A program made the translations under genes and the position numbers. This document shows, piece by piece, positions 17,176-26,310 of a stretch of DNA of 64,000 bases. Every line of letters starts with the position of its first letter. Position 1 is the first letter of the stretch. The notes beneath the pieces are model-generated. The model was given only the letters and a program-made list of their open reading frames with translations, did no database searches and was not told where the DNA came from. The DNA comes from Tessaracoccus sp. MC1865 (GTDB lineage Bacteria; Actinomycetota; Actinomycetes; Propionibacteriales; Propionibacteriaceae): positions 1,922,001 through 1,986,000 of the forward strand of contig NZ_CP072596.1 in assembly GCF_017815535.1 (NCBI RefSeq), in the 5' to 3' direction.

Positions 17176-17565
17176 TCAGAGGTTGTAACCGATGGCCCGC
17201 AACTGCTCGCGGCCGTCCTCGGTGATCATCTCGAGCGTCCACGGCGGCAGCCACACCCAGTTGATGGCCACGGAGTTCGCCAGGCCGTCGAGCACGTACT
17301 TCGTGTCGTATTCGATCTTGTCGGTCAGCGGGCAGGTGGGCGACGTCAGCGTCATGTCGATGGTGACGTTGGCCTCGTCGTCGACCTGGGCGCCGTACAC
17401 CAGGCCGAGGTCCACCACGTTGACCATCAGTTCGGGGTCGACGACGTCCTTCATGGCCTCGAGCACCTCGTCGACCGAGGGCACCGCGGTGCCGCCGGCC
17501 GGCTTCTCGATGTCGACGTCGGGCAAGGTGTCCTTCACCAGGTCGCTGGGTCGGGGTTCAGTCAT
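17176..17565 (-). CDS. sufT: SufT-type MIP18/DUF59 iron-sulfur assembly factor
   Basis: Auxiliary factor for Fe-S protein maturation, 129 residues. The DUF59 core reads MKDVVDPELMVNVVDLGLVYG, then DMTLTSPTCPLTDKIE with the single conserved cysteine in TSPTCPL. Its N-terminal 35 residues are an acidic extension. The start MTEPRPSD at 17565 has AGGA eight bases ahead. It is the last gene of the suf operon, 26 bases after sufU, the standard actinobacterial position. Confidence 0.93.
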   Translation of the reverse strand: MTEPRPSDLVKDTLPDVDIEKPAGGTAVPSVDEVLEAMKDVVDPELMVNVVDLGLVYGAQVDDEANVTIDMTLTSPTCPLTDKIEYDTKYVLDGLANSVAINWVWLPPWTLEMITEDGREQLRAIGYNL

Positions 17566-17591
17566 ATCGGGATCCTTTGTTGAAACGATGA

Positions 17592-18026
17592 TCAGGCCGT
17601 GGCCTGGAGGGCAGCGTCGCGCATGGCCGACCAGCCGAGCAGCGCACACTTGACGCGGGCGGGGAACTTGGACACGCCCGCGAAGGCGATGGCGTCCTCG
17701 AAGACGTCCTCGTCGGGGACGATGGCGCCCTGGCTGTGCATGACCGCCAGGAACTGGTCGTGCATCTCCATCGCGTGCTCGACGGGGGTGCCGATCAGCA
17801 GGTCCGTCATGATCGACACGGACGCCTGTGAGATCGAGCAACCTTCGGCGTCGTACGAGATGTCGGTCACCTTGCCGTCGTCGATCTGCACGCGGAGCGT
17901 CAGTTCGTCGCCACAGGAGGGGTTCACGTGGTGGACCTCCGCCTGGAACGGCTCGCGCAGCCCCGCGTGGTGCTTCTCGCGGTAGTGATCGAGGATGATC
18001 GTCTGGTACAGCTCGTCGATGTTCAT
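17592..18026 (-). CDS. sufU: SufU iron-sulfur cluster assembly protein
   Basis: Zinc-dependent sulfur transfer partner of SufS, 144 residues. It opens with LYQTIILDHYREKHHAGL. The three metal-ligand cysteines are in NPSCGDEL, GCSISQAS and VKCALLGW, and the aspartate ligand follows the first cysteine. SufU takes persulfide sulfur from SufS for the SufBCD scaffold. It lies 3 bases after sufS and has GAAGGG upstream, consistent with tight co-expression. Confidence 0.95.
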   Translation of the reverse strand: MNIDELYQTIILDHYREKHHAGLREPFQAEVHHVNPSCGDELTLRVQIDDGKVTDISYDAEGCSISQASVSIMTDLLIGTPVEHAMEMHDQFLAVMHSQGAIVPDEDVFEDAIAFAGVSKFPARVKCALLGWSAMRDAALQATA

Positions 18027-18029
18027 GTC

Positions 18030-19271
18030 TCAGCCCTTCAGCTTCGGGGCGAAGTAGTTGCTGGTGAAGACCAGCGCGTCAGCCAACGCGTCGATCTCCG
18101 CAGGGGTGGTGTACAGGTACGACGACGCACGTGTCGAGCTCTGGTGTCCCAGGCGCTTGTGCAACGGGCGGGCGCAGTGGTGGCCACCCCGGATGGCGAC
18201 CCCGCGCGAGTCCAGCACCTGCATCACGTCGTGCGGATGCACGTTGGCGATGTTGAACGAGATGGCGCTGCCGCGATCCTCGGCGACAGTCGGGCCGAGG
18301 ATCCTCAGACCCTCGATGGCCGTCAGCTTGGCGAGAGCGTACTTGGTGATCTCGTGCTCATGCTCGGCGATGGCATCCATGCCGACGCGCGTCAGGTAGT
18401 CGACGGCAGCTCCCAGACCCACGGCCTGAGCGATCGGCGGGGTGCCGGCCTCGAACCGGTGCGGCGGCGCCGCGTAGGTCGAGCGTTCCATCTCGACGAT
18501 CTCGATCATCTCGCCGCCACCCAGGAACGGCGGCATGTTGGCGAGCAGCTCGTAGCGGCCCCACAGCACGCCGACGCCCGTCGGGCCGAGCATCTTGTGC
18601 GCCGTGAAGGCCAACAGGTCGGCGCCCATGGTCGACACGTCGGTGACCTGGTGCGGAACCGACTGCGAACCGTCGACCACCAGCAGCGCCCCGACGGCGT
18701 GCGCCTTCTCAGCGAGGAGCGTCACCGGGTTGTGCGTGCCCAACACGTTGCTCACGGCCGTGATCGACACGATCCTGGTGCGCTCGTTGATGAGATTGTC
18801 GCGTGCGGCGGCCTCGAGGTCGAGGCGGCCCTCCTCCGTGATGTCGAACCAGCGCAGCGTGGCGCCGGAACGCTGGCAGGCCATCTGCCAGGGCACGATG
18901 TTGGAGTGGTGCTCCATGACGGAGATGACCACCTCATCGCCGGGCTTGAGCCCGGCGCCCAGGGAGTTGGCCACCAGGTTGAGCGCCTCGGAGGCGTTCT
19001 TGGTGAAGACGATCTCCTCGCCACGGGACGCACCGATGAACCGGGCCACCTTCCCCCGCGCATTCTCGAACGCCTCGGTCGCCTCAGCACCCAGGAGGTG
19101 CATGGCGCGCGCCACGTTCGCGTTGTGCTGCAGGTAGTGCTCGGCCACGGCGTCGACCACCTGGCGCGGCTTCTGCGAGGTGTTCGCCGAGTCGAGGTAG
19201 GCCAACGGGGACTCCCCCACCCTGCGCCGCAGGATGGGGAAGTCGGCCCGGATCAGGTTGGTGTCCAGCAT
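18030..19271 (-). CDS. sufS: cysteine desulfurase SufS
   Basis: PLP enzyme that releases sulfur from cysteine for cluster assembly, group II type, 413 residues. It contains YLDSANTSQKP near the N-terminus, the PLP lysine in FTAHKMLGPTG (about residue 226), and the active cysteine in RGGHHCARPLHKRLG near residue 365. The ATG at 19271 overlaps the sufC stop by one base. The partner SufU is encoded next. Confidence 0.96.
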   Translation of the reverse strand: MLDTNLIRADFPILRRRVGESPLAYLDSANTSQKPRQVVDAVAEHYLQHNANVARAMHLLGAEATEAFENARGKVARFIGASRGEEIVFTKNASEALNLVANSLGAGLKPGDEVVISVMEHHSNIVPWQMACQRSGATLRWFDITEEGRLDLEAAARDNLINERTRIVSITAVSNVLGTHNPVTLLAEKAHAVGALLVVDGSQSVPHQVTDVSTMGADLLAFTAHKMLGPTGVGVLWGRYELLANMPPFLGGGEMIEIVEMERSTYAAPPHRFEAGTPPIAQAVGLGAAVDYLTRVGMDAIAEHEHEITKYALAKLTAIEGLRILGPTVAEDRGSAISFNIANVHPHDVMQVLDSRGVAIRGGHHCARPLHKRLGHQSSTRASSYLYTTPAEIDALADALVFTSNYFAPKLKG

Positions 19272-20035
19272 CAGGCGTTGGCAGCTTCCTTGATGTACTT
19301 CTCGTAGCCCTCGGCCTCGAGGTTCTCGGCCAGTTCCTTGCCCCCCTCGGCCACGATGCGGCCGTCGACGAAGACGTGCACGAACGTGGGCTCGATGTAG
19401 CGCAGGATGCGGGTGTAGTGGGTGATGAGGACGACGGCGCGGTCACCCTGCGCCGAGTACTTGTTCACGCCCTCGGAGACGATGCGCAGCGCATCGATGT
19501 CGAGGCCCGAATCGGTCTCGTCGAGGATGGCCGCCTTGGGGTTGAGCAGCTGGAGCTGGGCGATCTCGTGACGCTTCTTCTCACCGCCGGAGAAGCCCTC
19601 GTTCACGGAGCGGCCGGAGAAGGACTTGTCGAGCTGCAGCTCGGTGAGCGTCTGCTCGACCTCCTTGACCCAGGTGCGGACCTTGGGAGCCTCACCGTCG
19701 ATGGCGGTCTTGGCGGTGCGGAGGAAGTTGGCGACGGACACGCCGGGCACTTCGACCGGGTACTGCATGGCGAGGAAGAGGCCGGCGCGGGCGCGCTCGT
19801 CGACCGACAGAGCGGTGAGGTCCTCACCGTCGAGGGTGACGGTGCCCTGGGTGATCGTGTACTTGGGGTGACCGGCGATGGCGTAGGCCAGCGTCGACTT
19901 GCCCGAGCCGTTGGGGCCCATGAGGGCGTGGATCTCACCGGGGTTGATGGTGAGGTTGACGCCCTTGAGGATCCGCTTCGGGCCGTCCTCGGTCTGGATG
20001 TCGACGTGTAGGTCGGAGATGACGAGGGTTGACAT
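19271..20035 (-). CDS. sufC: Fe-S cluster assembly ATPase SufC
   Basis: ABC-type ATPase of the SufBC2D scaffold, 254 residues. Walker A is GPNGSGKST, the signature is FSGGEKKRHEIAQL, and Walker B runs into AILDETDSGLDIDAL, the SufC hallmark. A typical VLITHYTRIL H-loop follows. It is separated from the Rieske gene by 57 bases that contain a GC hairpin, the only sizeable gap inside the operon. Confidence 0.97.
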   Translation of the reverse strand: MSTLVISDLHVDIQTEDGPKRILKGVNLTINPGEIHALMGPNGSGKSTLAYAIAGHPKYTITQGTVTLDGEDLTALSVDERARAGLFLAMQYPVEVPGVSVANFLRTAKTAIDGEAPKVRTWVKEVEQTLTELQLDKSFSGRSVNEGFSGGEKKRHEIAQLQLLNPKAAILDETDSGLDIDALRIVSEGVNKYSAQGDRAVVLITHYTRILRYIEPTFVHVFVDGRIVAEGGKELAENLEAEGYEKYIKEAANA

Positions 20036-20072
20036 GGTTGCTGTTTCTCCTGAGTGAATCTATTGGGGGGTG

Positions 20073-20088
20073 CGGGGGCGTACCCCCG
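20073..20088. repeat. GC hairpin between the Rieske gene and sufC
   Basis: CGGGGG-CGTA-CCCCCG forms a 6-bp stem in the 57-base gap just after the Rieske stop codon. There is no U-tract. It could set relative transcript levels within the suf operon or just stabilise an mRNA end. Confidence 0.35.
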
Positions 20089-20092
20089 TGTG

Positions 20093-20422
20093 TCAGTACT
20101 GGGTGACGGTGGCATGGACGTCGATCAGGACGTCGTCGCCTTCGATGTGGCACGCGAAGACGCGCACCGGCTCCGTGGCGGGCAGGTTGAGCGGGCGGCC
20201 GGTGGCCAGGTCGAAGACCGATCCGTGCAGGTAGCACTCGATCGTGTCGTCGACGACGTCTCCCTCGGAGAGAGCCACCTTGCCGTGGCTGCACTCGTCC
20301 TCGATCGCGTAGATCTTCCCGCCGTGGCGGACGATGGCGACGGTGAGCTCATCATCCACCTCCACGGCGAAAGGGACGTCCGTCGTCAGGTCCGTGACCT
20401 TGCAGACCGCCTGGGGGCTCAC
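20093..20422 (-). CDS. Rieske [2Fe-2S] ferredoxin in the suf operon
   Basis: Non-heme-oxygenase-type Rieske ferredoxin of 109 residues. Cluster ligands are C-S-H in DECSHGKVAL and C-x2-H in ECYLHGSVFD. There is no signal peptide or membrane segment, so it is cytoplasmic. Its ATG overlaps the sufD stop by 4 bases, placing it firmly in the operon. A similar gene occurs between sufD and sufC in other actinobacteria, but its job is not established; electron supply to cluster assembly is an inference. No oxygenase partner is nearby. Confidence 0.9.
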   Translation of the reverse strand: MSPQAVCKVTDLTTDVPFAVEVDDELTVAIVRHGGKIYAIEDECSHGKVALSEGDVVDDTIECYLHGSVFDLATGRPLNLPATEPVRVFACHIEGDDVLIDVHATVTQY

Positions 20423-21645
20423 TGCTCGTCGGCCTTCGTGGTGGTCGAGCCGTGCACCAGGTCGAGCTCGCGCTCGATGGTGGTGAGCAGACGCGCCTCG
20501 ATCTCCGGGATGCCGACCCTGCGGATGATGTCGGCGAAGAAGCCGTGCGCCACCAGGCGACGGGCCTCCACCTCCGTGATGCCGCGGGCCATCAGGTAGA
20601 ACAGCTGCTCGTCGTCGAACCGGCCGGTGGACGACGAGTGGCCGGCGCCGGCGATCTCGCCGGTCTCGATCTCCAGGTTGGGGACCGAATCAGCCTGGCA
20701 GCCGTCGGTCAGGACGAGGTTCTTGTTCGACTCGTAGGTGTCGATGCCCTCGGCGATCTTGCGGATCAGCACGTCGCCGATCCACACCGAGTGCGCGCCC
20801 TTGCCGCGCAGCGCACCGCGGTAGTCCACGTTGGACTTGGTGTGCGGCGCGTTGTGGTCCACGAAGAGCCGGTGCTGGATGTGCTGGTTCTCGTCGGCGA
20901 AGTAGAGGCCGTAGGCCTCCAGTTCCCCGCCCGGGCCGTTGTAGGTCGAGTTCTCCTGGAGCCGGACGTTACCGCCCAGGGAGGCGGTGACCGTCTTGAC
21001 GTGGGCGTCGCGGCCGATGGCGACGGTGCGCTGACCGCCGTGCACCGAACCGGTGTCCCAGTCCTGCAGGGTGACGAAGTTCACTTTGGCCCCGTCGCCG
21101 ACGATGACGTCGGTCTTCTCGGCGTAGTTGGCCGAGCCGACATACCGGAACACGATGGTGGCGCGGGAGTTGGCGCCGACGCTGACCACGACGTGGTCGC
21201 GGGCCTCGCCGCCGTTGCCCTGGCCGGTGAACACGATGGGCTCTGTGAGCTCCGTGTTGGCCGCGATCCGGATGTGCGTGCGGTGGATGGACTGGAAGGC
21301 AGCTAGGGCCGAGATCCGGTCCGTGGGCGCCTCGTTGGCCAGTTCCTGGGCCTGCTCAGCGGTGATCGACTCGACGGTCACGCTCTCGGGGAACTCGCCG
21401 CTCCACTCCAGCGAACCCAGGCCCTCAGCCACAGGGTTGAGGAGGGTCTTGAACCGCTTGAGCGGGGTGAACCGCCAGATCTCCTCGCGGCCGGTGGGCA
21501 GCGGGTGATCCTCGACGGCCCACGACGGGGTGGGGTGGAGGTGCGACTCGACGGTTTCGATGGCTGCGGCCACGTTGGGGGCCTCAGTGATGGTGGTCAA
21601 TTCTTCTTCCTTCAAATGGTGTGGGCGGGCGGGCTGGGACGGCAT
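20419..21645 (-). CDS. sufD: Fe-S cluster assembly protein SufD
   Basis: Scaffold partner of SufB with a right-handed beta-helix core, 408 residues from the ATG at 21645. The C-terminal segment has GCQADSVPNLEIETGEIAGAGHSSSTGRFDDEQLFYLMARGI, the typical SufD/SufB motif with its conserved histidine. The ATG at 21645 overlaps the sufB stop (TGATG) but has a weak ribosome site. A TTG at 21600 (residue 16) has AAGGAAG 6 bases or so ahead and may be the real start, giving 393 residues. Confidence 0.93.
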   Translation of the reverse strand: MPSQPARPHHLKEEELTTITEAPNVAAAIETVESHLHPTPSWAVEDHPLPTGREEIWRFTPLKRFKTLLNPVAEGLGSLEWSGEFPESVTVESITAEQAQELANEAPTDRISALAAFQSIHRTHIRIAANTELTEPIVFTGQGNGGEARDHVVVSVGANSRATIVFRYVGSANYAEKTDVIVGDGAKVNFVTLQDWDTGSVHGGQRTVAIGRDAHVKTVTASLGGNVRLQENSTYNGPGGELEAYGLYFADENQHIQHRLFVDHNAPHTKSNVDYRGALRGKGAHSVWIGDVLIRKIAEGIDTYESNKNLVLTDGCQADSVPNLEIETGEIAGAGHSSSTGRFDDEQLFYLMARGITEVEARRLVAHGFFADIIRRVGIPEIEARLLTTIERELDLVHGSTTTKADEQ

Positions 21646-23087
21646 CAGCCGACCGCGCCCTCCATCTGCAGCTCGATGAGGCGGTTCAGCTCGAGGGCGT
21701 ATTCCATGGGCAGCTCACGCGCGATGGGCTCCACGAAGCCGCGCACGATCATCGCCATGGCCTCGATCTCACCCATGCCACGGCTCATGAGATAGAAGAG
21801 CTGGTCCTCGGAGACCTTCGACACGGTGGCCTCGTGGGCCATCGAGACGTCCTCTTCACGCACGTCGACGTAGGGGTAGGTGTCGGAACGCGAGATGGTG
21901 TCCACCAGCAGCGCGTCACACATGACCGACGACGCGGAGTGATGGGCACCCGGATCCACCTGGACGAGGCCGCGGTACGAGGAACGGCCGCCGCCACGGG
22001 CCACCGACTTCGACACGATGGAGCTCTGCGTGTTGGGCGCGCAGTGCACCATCTTGGAACCGGCGTCCTGGTGCTGGCCCTCGCCCGCGAAGGCGATCGA
22101 CAGCGTCTCACCGCGGGCGTGCTCGCCCATCAGGTAGACGGCGGGGTACTTCATGGTGACCTTGGAACCGATGTTGCCGTCGATCCACTCCATCAGGGCG
22201 CCCTCTTCACAGATGGCGCGCTTGGTGACCAGGTTGTAGACGTTGGTCGACCAGTTCTGGATGGTGGTGTAGCGGCAGCGCGCGTTCTTCTTCACGATGA
22301 TCTCGACGACGGCGCTGTGCAGCGAATCCGACGAGTAGATCGGGGCGGTGCAACCCTCGACGTAGTGCACGGAGGCACCCTCGTCGACGATGATCAGCGT
22401 GCGCTCGAACTGGCCCATGTTCTCCGTGTTGATGCGGAAGTAGGCCTGCAGCGGGATGGTCACCTCGACGCCCTTGGGAACGTAGATGAACGAGCCACCC
22501 GACCACACGGCGGTGTTGAGCGATGCGAACTTGTTGTCGCCGACGGGGATGACCGTGCCGAAGTACTCCTGGAAGAGCTCCGGGTGCTCCTTCAGCGCGG
22601 TGTCGGTGTCGAGGAAGATGACACCCTGGCGCTCGAGTTCCTCGTTGATCTTGTGGTAGACGACCTCGGACTCGTATTGCGCGGCGACGCCGGCGACGAG
22701 GCGGGCCTTCTCAGCCTCCGGGATACCGAGGCGGTCATAGGTGTTCTTGATGTCTTCGGGCAGGTCTTCCCAGGTCTGCGCCTGACGCTCGGTGGAGCGC
22801 ACGAAGTACTTGATGTTGTCGAAGTCGATGCCGGAGAGGTCCGCGCCCCACGTGGGCATGGGCTTCTTGTCGAACAACTTGAGGCCCTTGAGGCGGAGGT
22901 CGAGCATCCACTCGGGCTCGCTCTTCAGGCCGGAGATGTTGCGGACAACGGCCTCGCTGAGGCCGCGCGCGGCGGTGGCGCCGGCGAGGTCCGAGTCGTG
23001 CCAGCCGTACTCGTACGTCGAGAGCGCCTCGAGGTGCTCGTCCTGAGTGGCTCCCAGTCCTGGTGCCTTGGGTGCGGTCTGCGTCAT
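21645..23087 (-). CDS. sufB: Fe-S cluster assembly protein SufB
   Basis: Core scaffold subunit of SufBC2D, 480 residues. Seen are [12 protein letters not shown] near the N-terminus, [34 protein letters not shown] with the scaffold cysteine, and near the C-terminus [17 protein letters not shown] and the [17 protein letters not shown] motif. No intein interrupts it, unlike the M. tuberculosis homologue. The start [10 protein letters not shown] at 23087 has GGAG upstream and follows sufR by 14 bases; an upstream GTG at 23105 would overlap sufR. Confidence 0.97.
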   Translation of the reverse strand: MTQTAPKAPGLGATQDEHLEALSTYEYGWHDSDLAGATAARGLSEAVVRNISGLKSEPEWMLDLRLKGLKLFDKKPMPTWGADLSGIDFDNIKYFVRSTERQAQTWEDLPEDIKNTYDRLGIPEAEKARLVAGVAAQYESEVVYHKINEELERQGVIFLDTDTALKEHPELFQEYFGTVIPVGDNKFASLNTAVWSGGSFIYVPKGVEVTIPLQAYFRINTENMGQFERTLIIVDEGASVHYVEGCTAPIYSSDSLHSAVVEIIVKKNARCRYTTIQNWSTNVYNLVTKRAICEEGALMEWIDGNIGSKVTMKYPAVYLMGEHARGETLSIAFAGEGQHQDAGSKMVHCAPNTQSSIVSKSVARGGGRSSYRGLVQVDPGAHHSASSVMCDALLVDTISRSDTYPYVDVREEDVSMAHEATVSKVSEDQLFYLMSRGMGEIEAMAMIVRGFVEPIARELPMEYALELNRLIELQMEGAVG

Positions 23088-23101
23088 ATCGATCGTCTCC
23101 G

Positions 23102-23773
23102 TCACTTTCTTTTCGGGATCTGCGGGGTGGGTAGTCGGTGGGGGACGTGCGTCGTGCACACGCCGTCGCCGTGGGCGATGGTGGCGAGCCGTTGGACATG
23201 GCTGTCCAGCAGCCGCGAGAACAGCTGGGTCTCGATCTCACAGAGGATGGGGAACTCAGCGGCCACGTGGGCGACCGGGCAGTGGTGCTGAAGGAGTTGC
23301 TCGCCCGTCCGGAGGGGGCGCGCGGAGGCGGCGTAACCGTCGAGGCCGAGCACTTCGACGAGCGCATCCAGTGGCCTCACCCCAGGGTTCTCCGCGTGCA
23401 GTTGCAGGTAGCGCTGCTCGATCTCCGCCACGCGGTCGTTGGCCAGGTCGCGCACGGCGTTGGGCCCTGCGACGGCTTGGAGGCGGCGCAGTGCGGCGAT
23501 GGCCAGGTCGTCGTAGGCCTGGGTGAACTCGGCCCTGCCCGCGTCTGTCAGGACGAACACCTTCGAGGGACGCCCGCGGCCCCTCGGGCCGTAGACGCGC
23601 TCCTCGCGGGACGCGAGGGTCCCGTCGTCCAGCAGCGAGGCCAGATGGCGCCGCACGGCCGCAGGGGTGAGCGCGAGCCTGTCGGCGAGTTGCTTGGCGG
23701 TCTGCGGCCCTTCCGCCAGGATCAGGTCCACCACTCTCTGGCGGGTCGGCGTTTCGACGACTTCTGCTTGCAT
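23102..23773 (-). CDS. sufR: iron-sulfur responsive repressor SufR
   Basis: Winged-helix repressor of the suf operon that senses cluster supply, 223 residues. The helix-turn-helix is [20 protein letters not shown] (about 25-44) with a wing at [13 protein letters not shown]. Cluster ligands match the SufR pattern: a cysteine in HHCPVAH, one in FPILCEIE 13 residues on, and one in GDGVCTTH. It is the first gene of the operon and is divergent from an ABC transporter, as in M. tuberculosis Rv1458c-Rv1460. The ATG at 23773 has GGAGG 8 bases ahead. Confidence 0.94.
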   Translation of the reverse strand: MQAEVVETPTRQRVVDLILAEGPQTAKQLADRLALTPAAVRRHLASLLDDGTLASREERVYGPRGRGRPSKVFVLTDAGRAEFTQAYDDLAIAALRRLQAVAGPNAVRDLANDRVAEIEQRYLQLHAENPGVRPLDALVEVLGLDGYAASARPLRTGEQLLQHHCPVAHVAAEFPILCEIETQLFSRLLDSHVQRLATIAHGDGVCTTHVPHRLPTPQIPKRK

Positions 23774-23800
23774 CACGTCCACCTCCCTGACCCAGCGCCT

Positions 23801-23833
23801 CGAATTAGCTTACAGATATGTTTCCAAAGTCAA
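23801..23833 (-). promoter_or_regulatory. probable sufR-suf operon promoter region
   Basis: Minus-strand TTGACT (23828-23833) is followed 15 bases later by TAAGCT (23807-23812), or 18 bases later by GCTAAT. This AT-richer patch is the only promoter-like sequence in front of sufR. SufR autoregulation would act here, but I cannot define an operator. Confidence 0.4.
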
Positions 23834-23933
23834 TCCCAATCTCGTTCGGGATTCAAGCAAGGCTTGCCTAACCATCCAGATGATGAGACAGCCGGTCGCA
23901 AAGGCCGGTCGGGGCGCCCTGGCCGCTCTCCTA

Positions 23934-23939
23934 TAGGCT
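23934..23939 (+). promoter_or_regulatory. -10 element TAGGCT for the leaderless ABC transporter operon
   Basis: TAGGCT (within TATAGGCT) ends exactly 7 bases before the GTG at 23947. It supports the GTG as a real start with no leader. Confidence 0.6.
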
Positions 23940-23946
23940 GTCGGAC

Positions 23947-24648
23947 GTGTCCGTCCTGACCGCCCGCGAGCTCCGCCTGTCCTTCGGTGAGAAACAGGCC
24001 CTCGCCGGGCTCTCCCTGAACGCCGAGGCCGGCAGGATCACTGCCCTGCTCGGCCCCAACGGCGCAGGCAAAACAAGCTTCATCCGCTGTTGCACCGGCC
24101 TGGCGGTCCCGGACGGGGGCACGCTGTCGCTGTTCGGCGGCGCGCCCGGCTCCGCCGAGGTGCTGCCCCGCATCGGCCTCATGCCGCAGACCACCGGAGC
24201 CTGGTCCGGCATCACGGCGGCCCGGCTGCTGACCTACCTGGCGCGCCTGTACGCAAACCCGCAGCCGGTTGACCCGTTGATGGCACTGCTCGGGATCGAT
24301 GACTACGCGACCACGCCGTACCGTCGGCTGTCCGGAGGCCAACAGCAGGCGGTCAACCTGGCCGGCGCCCTCGTGGGCAGGCCGGATCTCGTGTTCCTGG
24401 ACGAACCGTCCGCTGGGCTGGACCCGCGGAGTCGCCGTTCCATCTGGGACCTCCTCGCCCGCATCCGCGCCGACGGCGTGGGCATCCTGCTCACCACGCA
24501 CGACATGCACGAGGCGGAAGCCCTGGCGGACCACGTCTTCATCGTCGACCGCGGCCGGGTCGCCGCCGAAGGCACCGTGGCGGAGCTGACTGTGAACGGC
24601 TCCCTCGAGGACGCGTTCCTGACCCACACGACCGGAGACCTGGCATGA
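23947..24648 (+). CDS. ABC transporter ATP-binding protein
   Basis: Nucleotide-binding subunit of a two-gene ABC-2 exporter, 233 residues. Walker A is GPNGAGKTS, the Q-loop is in MPQTTGAWSG, the signature is LSGGQQQAVNLAGAL, Walker B is LVFLDEPSAGLD and the H-loop is LLTTHDMHE. The GTG start is supported by the TAGGCT -10 seven bases ahead. It overlaps the permease by 4 bases. The order sufR(-)/ABC-ABC-ctaA(+) is conserved in actinobacteria (Rv1456c-Rv1458c). The cargo is unknown; association with haem A synthesis is by neighbourhood only. Confidence 0.9.
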   Translation: MSVLTARELRLSFGEKQALAGLSLNAEAGRITALLGPNGAGKTSFIRCCTGLAVPDGGTLSLFGGAPGSAEVLPRIGLMPQTTGAWSGITAARLLTYLARLYANPQPVDPLMALLGIDDYATTPYRRLSGGQQQAVNLAGALVGRPDLVFLDEPSAGLDPRSRRSIWDLLARIRADGVGILLTTHDMHEAEALADHVFIVDRGRVAAEGTVAELTVNGSLEDAFLTHTTGDLA

Positions 24649-25406
24649 CCGCCCTGAACTTCGCGCCCGACGCCGGCGCCGCTCCGTTCGGAGCCCGGGT
24701 GTGGGCGCAGGCCACCACCGAGGCGAGCCTCATCCTCCGCAACGGGGAGCAGGCCATCCTCGCCATCGTCATCCCGGTCACCGTGCTCATCGGTAGCCGG
24801 ATCTTCGGGGCCGCGCTGGGCCTGGAACTCCAGCAGATGGCCCCCTCGGTCATCGGCCTGGTGATCTGGAGCTCCTGCCTCACCACGCTCGCCATCGCCA
24901 CCGGCTTCGAGCGTCGCTACAACGTCCTTGAGCGCATCGCCGCCACGCCCCTGGGCAAACCCGGCATCCTGCTGGGCAAGGGCCTCGGCATCACACTGAT
25001 CACGGTGGGCCAGATCGCCGTCCTGGCGGTGATCGCGCTCGCCGTGGGCTGGCGCCCGTCGTTCACCGTCGCGTCGTTCCTGCTGACAGGGCTGGTCGCC
25101 TTCCTGTCGATGGGCGCGTTCACGGGGCTGGCGCTCGCCATCTCCGGCGCACTGCGCCCGGAGGCGACGCTGGCCGTCGCCAACCTGCTCTACCTGGTGG
25201 GCATGCCGTTGGGCATCCTGCTGCCGTTGGACCGCTTCCCCGAATGGGCCGCCACCGCCATCGCGTTCCTTCCCACCGGCGCTCTAGGGGAGGCCCTGCG
25301 ACACGGCTCCCAAGGCGTGGTTCCGGGCTGGCCGCTGTTGGTGGCAGCTCTCTGGTGCGCGGCCACCCTGCTGCTGGCACGAAAGGTGTTCACGTGGACC
25401 TCGTGA
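24645..25406 (+). CDS. ABC-2 type transporter permease
   Basis: Membrane subunit of the exporter, 253 residues with six predicted membrane segments. Recognisable ABC-2 features are the ERRYNVLERIAATPLGKPGILLGK loop (about 88-110) and the NLLYLVGMPLGILLPLDRFPEW segment near the C-terminus. It starts within the end of the ATPase gene (ATGA overlap) and its own last 13 bases overlap ctaA, so all three are translationally coupled. Confidence 0.88.
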   Translation: MTALNFAPDAGAAPFGARVWAQATTEASLILRNGEQAILAIVIPVTVLIGSRIFGAALGLELQQMAPSVIGLVIWSSCLTTLAIATGFERRYNVLERIAATPLGKPGILLGKGLGITLITVGQIAVLAVIALAVGWRPSFTVASFLLTGLVAFLSMGAFTGLALAISGALRPEATLAVANLLYLVGMPLGILLPLDRFPEWAATAIAFLPTGALGEALRHGSQGVVPGWPLLVAALWCAATLLLARKVFTWTS

Positions 25407-26281
25407 AGAAGCTGTTCGACGGCGACCGCGCGCTGCGCACCTGGTTGTGGATCTCGCTGGTCTGCAACATGGGCATCATCGTCACCGGCGCAGTGGTGCG
25501 CCTGACCGCCTCCGGGCTGGGCTGCTCCGAGTGGCCCCGGTGCACACCGGACACCTGGACGAACACCCCTGAGGCCGGCATCCACGGCTTCATCGAGTTC
25601 GGCAACCGATTGCTCACGTTCGTGCTCGCCGCCGCTGCGCTCGGCGCGTTCATCGCCGCCTGGCGCAACCGCGGCCGCCTGAGCCGTCTGTGGTGGTTGA
25701 CGCTCGGGGTGGGCATCGGCATCCCTTTCCAGGGCGTCATCGGAGGCTTCACGGTGTGGAGCGGCCTCAACCCCTTCGTCGTGGCCCTCCATCTGCTGCT
25801 GTCCGTGCTGCTGATCGTCCTCTGTGTGTGGGCGCTCACGCTCGGCTACCGGGTCCACCCCACTCCCCTCGCCCCGGGAGCCAGGTGGCTGGTGGTCGTG
25901 ACGTTCACCGCCACCATGGCGTCGATCTGGCTCGGCACGGTCGTGACGGGCTCCGGCCCGCACGCCGGCGACTCCACGGCCCCGCGCACGGGGTTCGACC
26001 TCGAGTTCGTCTCGCGCCTCCATGCGCTGTCGGCCTGGCTCGTCGTCGGCCTGGCCATCGTGTGTCTGGCGGTGTTCACCCGCTCCCGCCTGGAGCAGCC
26101 ACGCAAGAGCGCCCGCCTGCTGTTGGTCACCGTGGCGCTGCAGGGTGTCATCGGCTACGTCCAGTACTTCTTCGGCCTGCCCATCGGCGTCGTCGCTTTG
26201 CACATGGTGGGCCTCACCCTGCTGACCGTCGCTGCCTCTTGGCTGTTGTTCTCCACCCGCTCAGGGCATCCGGCCGCCTAG
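25394..26281 (+). CDS. ctaA: haem A synthase (COX15/CtaA)
   Basis: Oxidises the C8 methyl of haem O to the formyl of haem A for aa3-type oxidases. It has 295 residues and eight membrane segments. The four haem-ligand histidines are visible in GIHGFIEFGNRLL, VALHLLLSV, RLHALSAWLV and ALHMVGLTLL. The extracellular cysteine pair is in LGCSEWPRC, as in B. subtilis CtaA. The GTG start at 25394 lies inside the permease gene and follows AAAGG. Its partner ctaB is 6 kb away on the other strand. Confidence 0.94.
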   Translation: MDLVKKLFDGDRALRTWLWISLVCNMGIIVTGAVVRLTASGLGCSEWPRCTPDTWTNTPEAGIHGFIEFGNRLLTFVLAAAALGAFIAAWRNRGRLSRLWWLTLGVGIGIPFQGVIGGFTVWSGLNPFVVALHLLLSVLLIVLCVWALTLGYRVHPTPLAPGARWLVVVTFTATMASIWLGTVVTGSGPHAGDSTAPRTGFDLEFVSRLHALSAWLVVGLAIVCLAVFTRSRLEQPRKSARLLLVTVALQGVIGYVQYFFGLPIGVVALHMVGLTLLTVAASWLLFSTRSGHPAA

Positions 26282-26297
26282 CGCGCGGGGAGGCGCC

Positions 26298-26303
26298 TAG
26301 GCT
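26298..26303 (+). promoter_or_regulatory. -10 element TAGGCT for leaderless dcp
   Basis: TAGGCT ends exactly 7 bases before the ATG at 26311, in the 29-base gap after ctaA. It marks dcp as a separate transcription unit. Confidence 0.6.
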
Positions 26304-26310
26304 GTAGGCC

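Noticed and set aside
23947-26281. The ABC exporter plus ctaA read as an antibiotic-resistance cassette
   Set aside because: The order sufR / ABC ATPase-permease-ctaA is a conserved actinobacterial backbone arrangement, so a resistance role is not supported.
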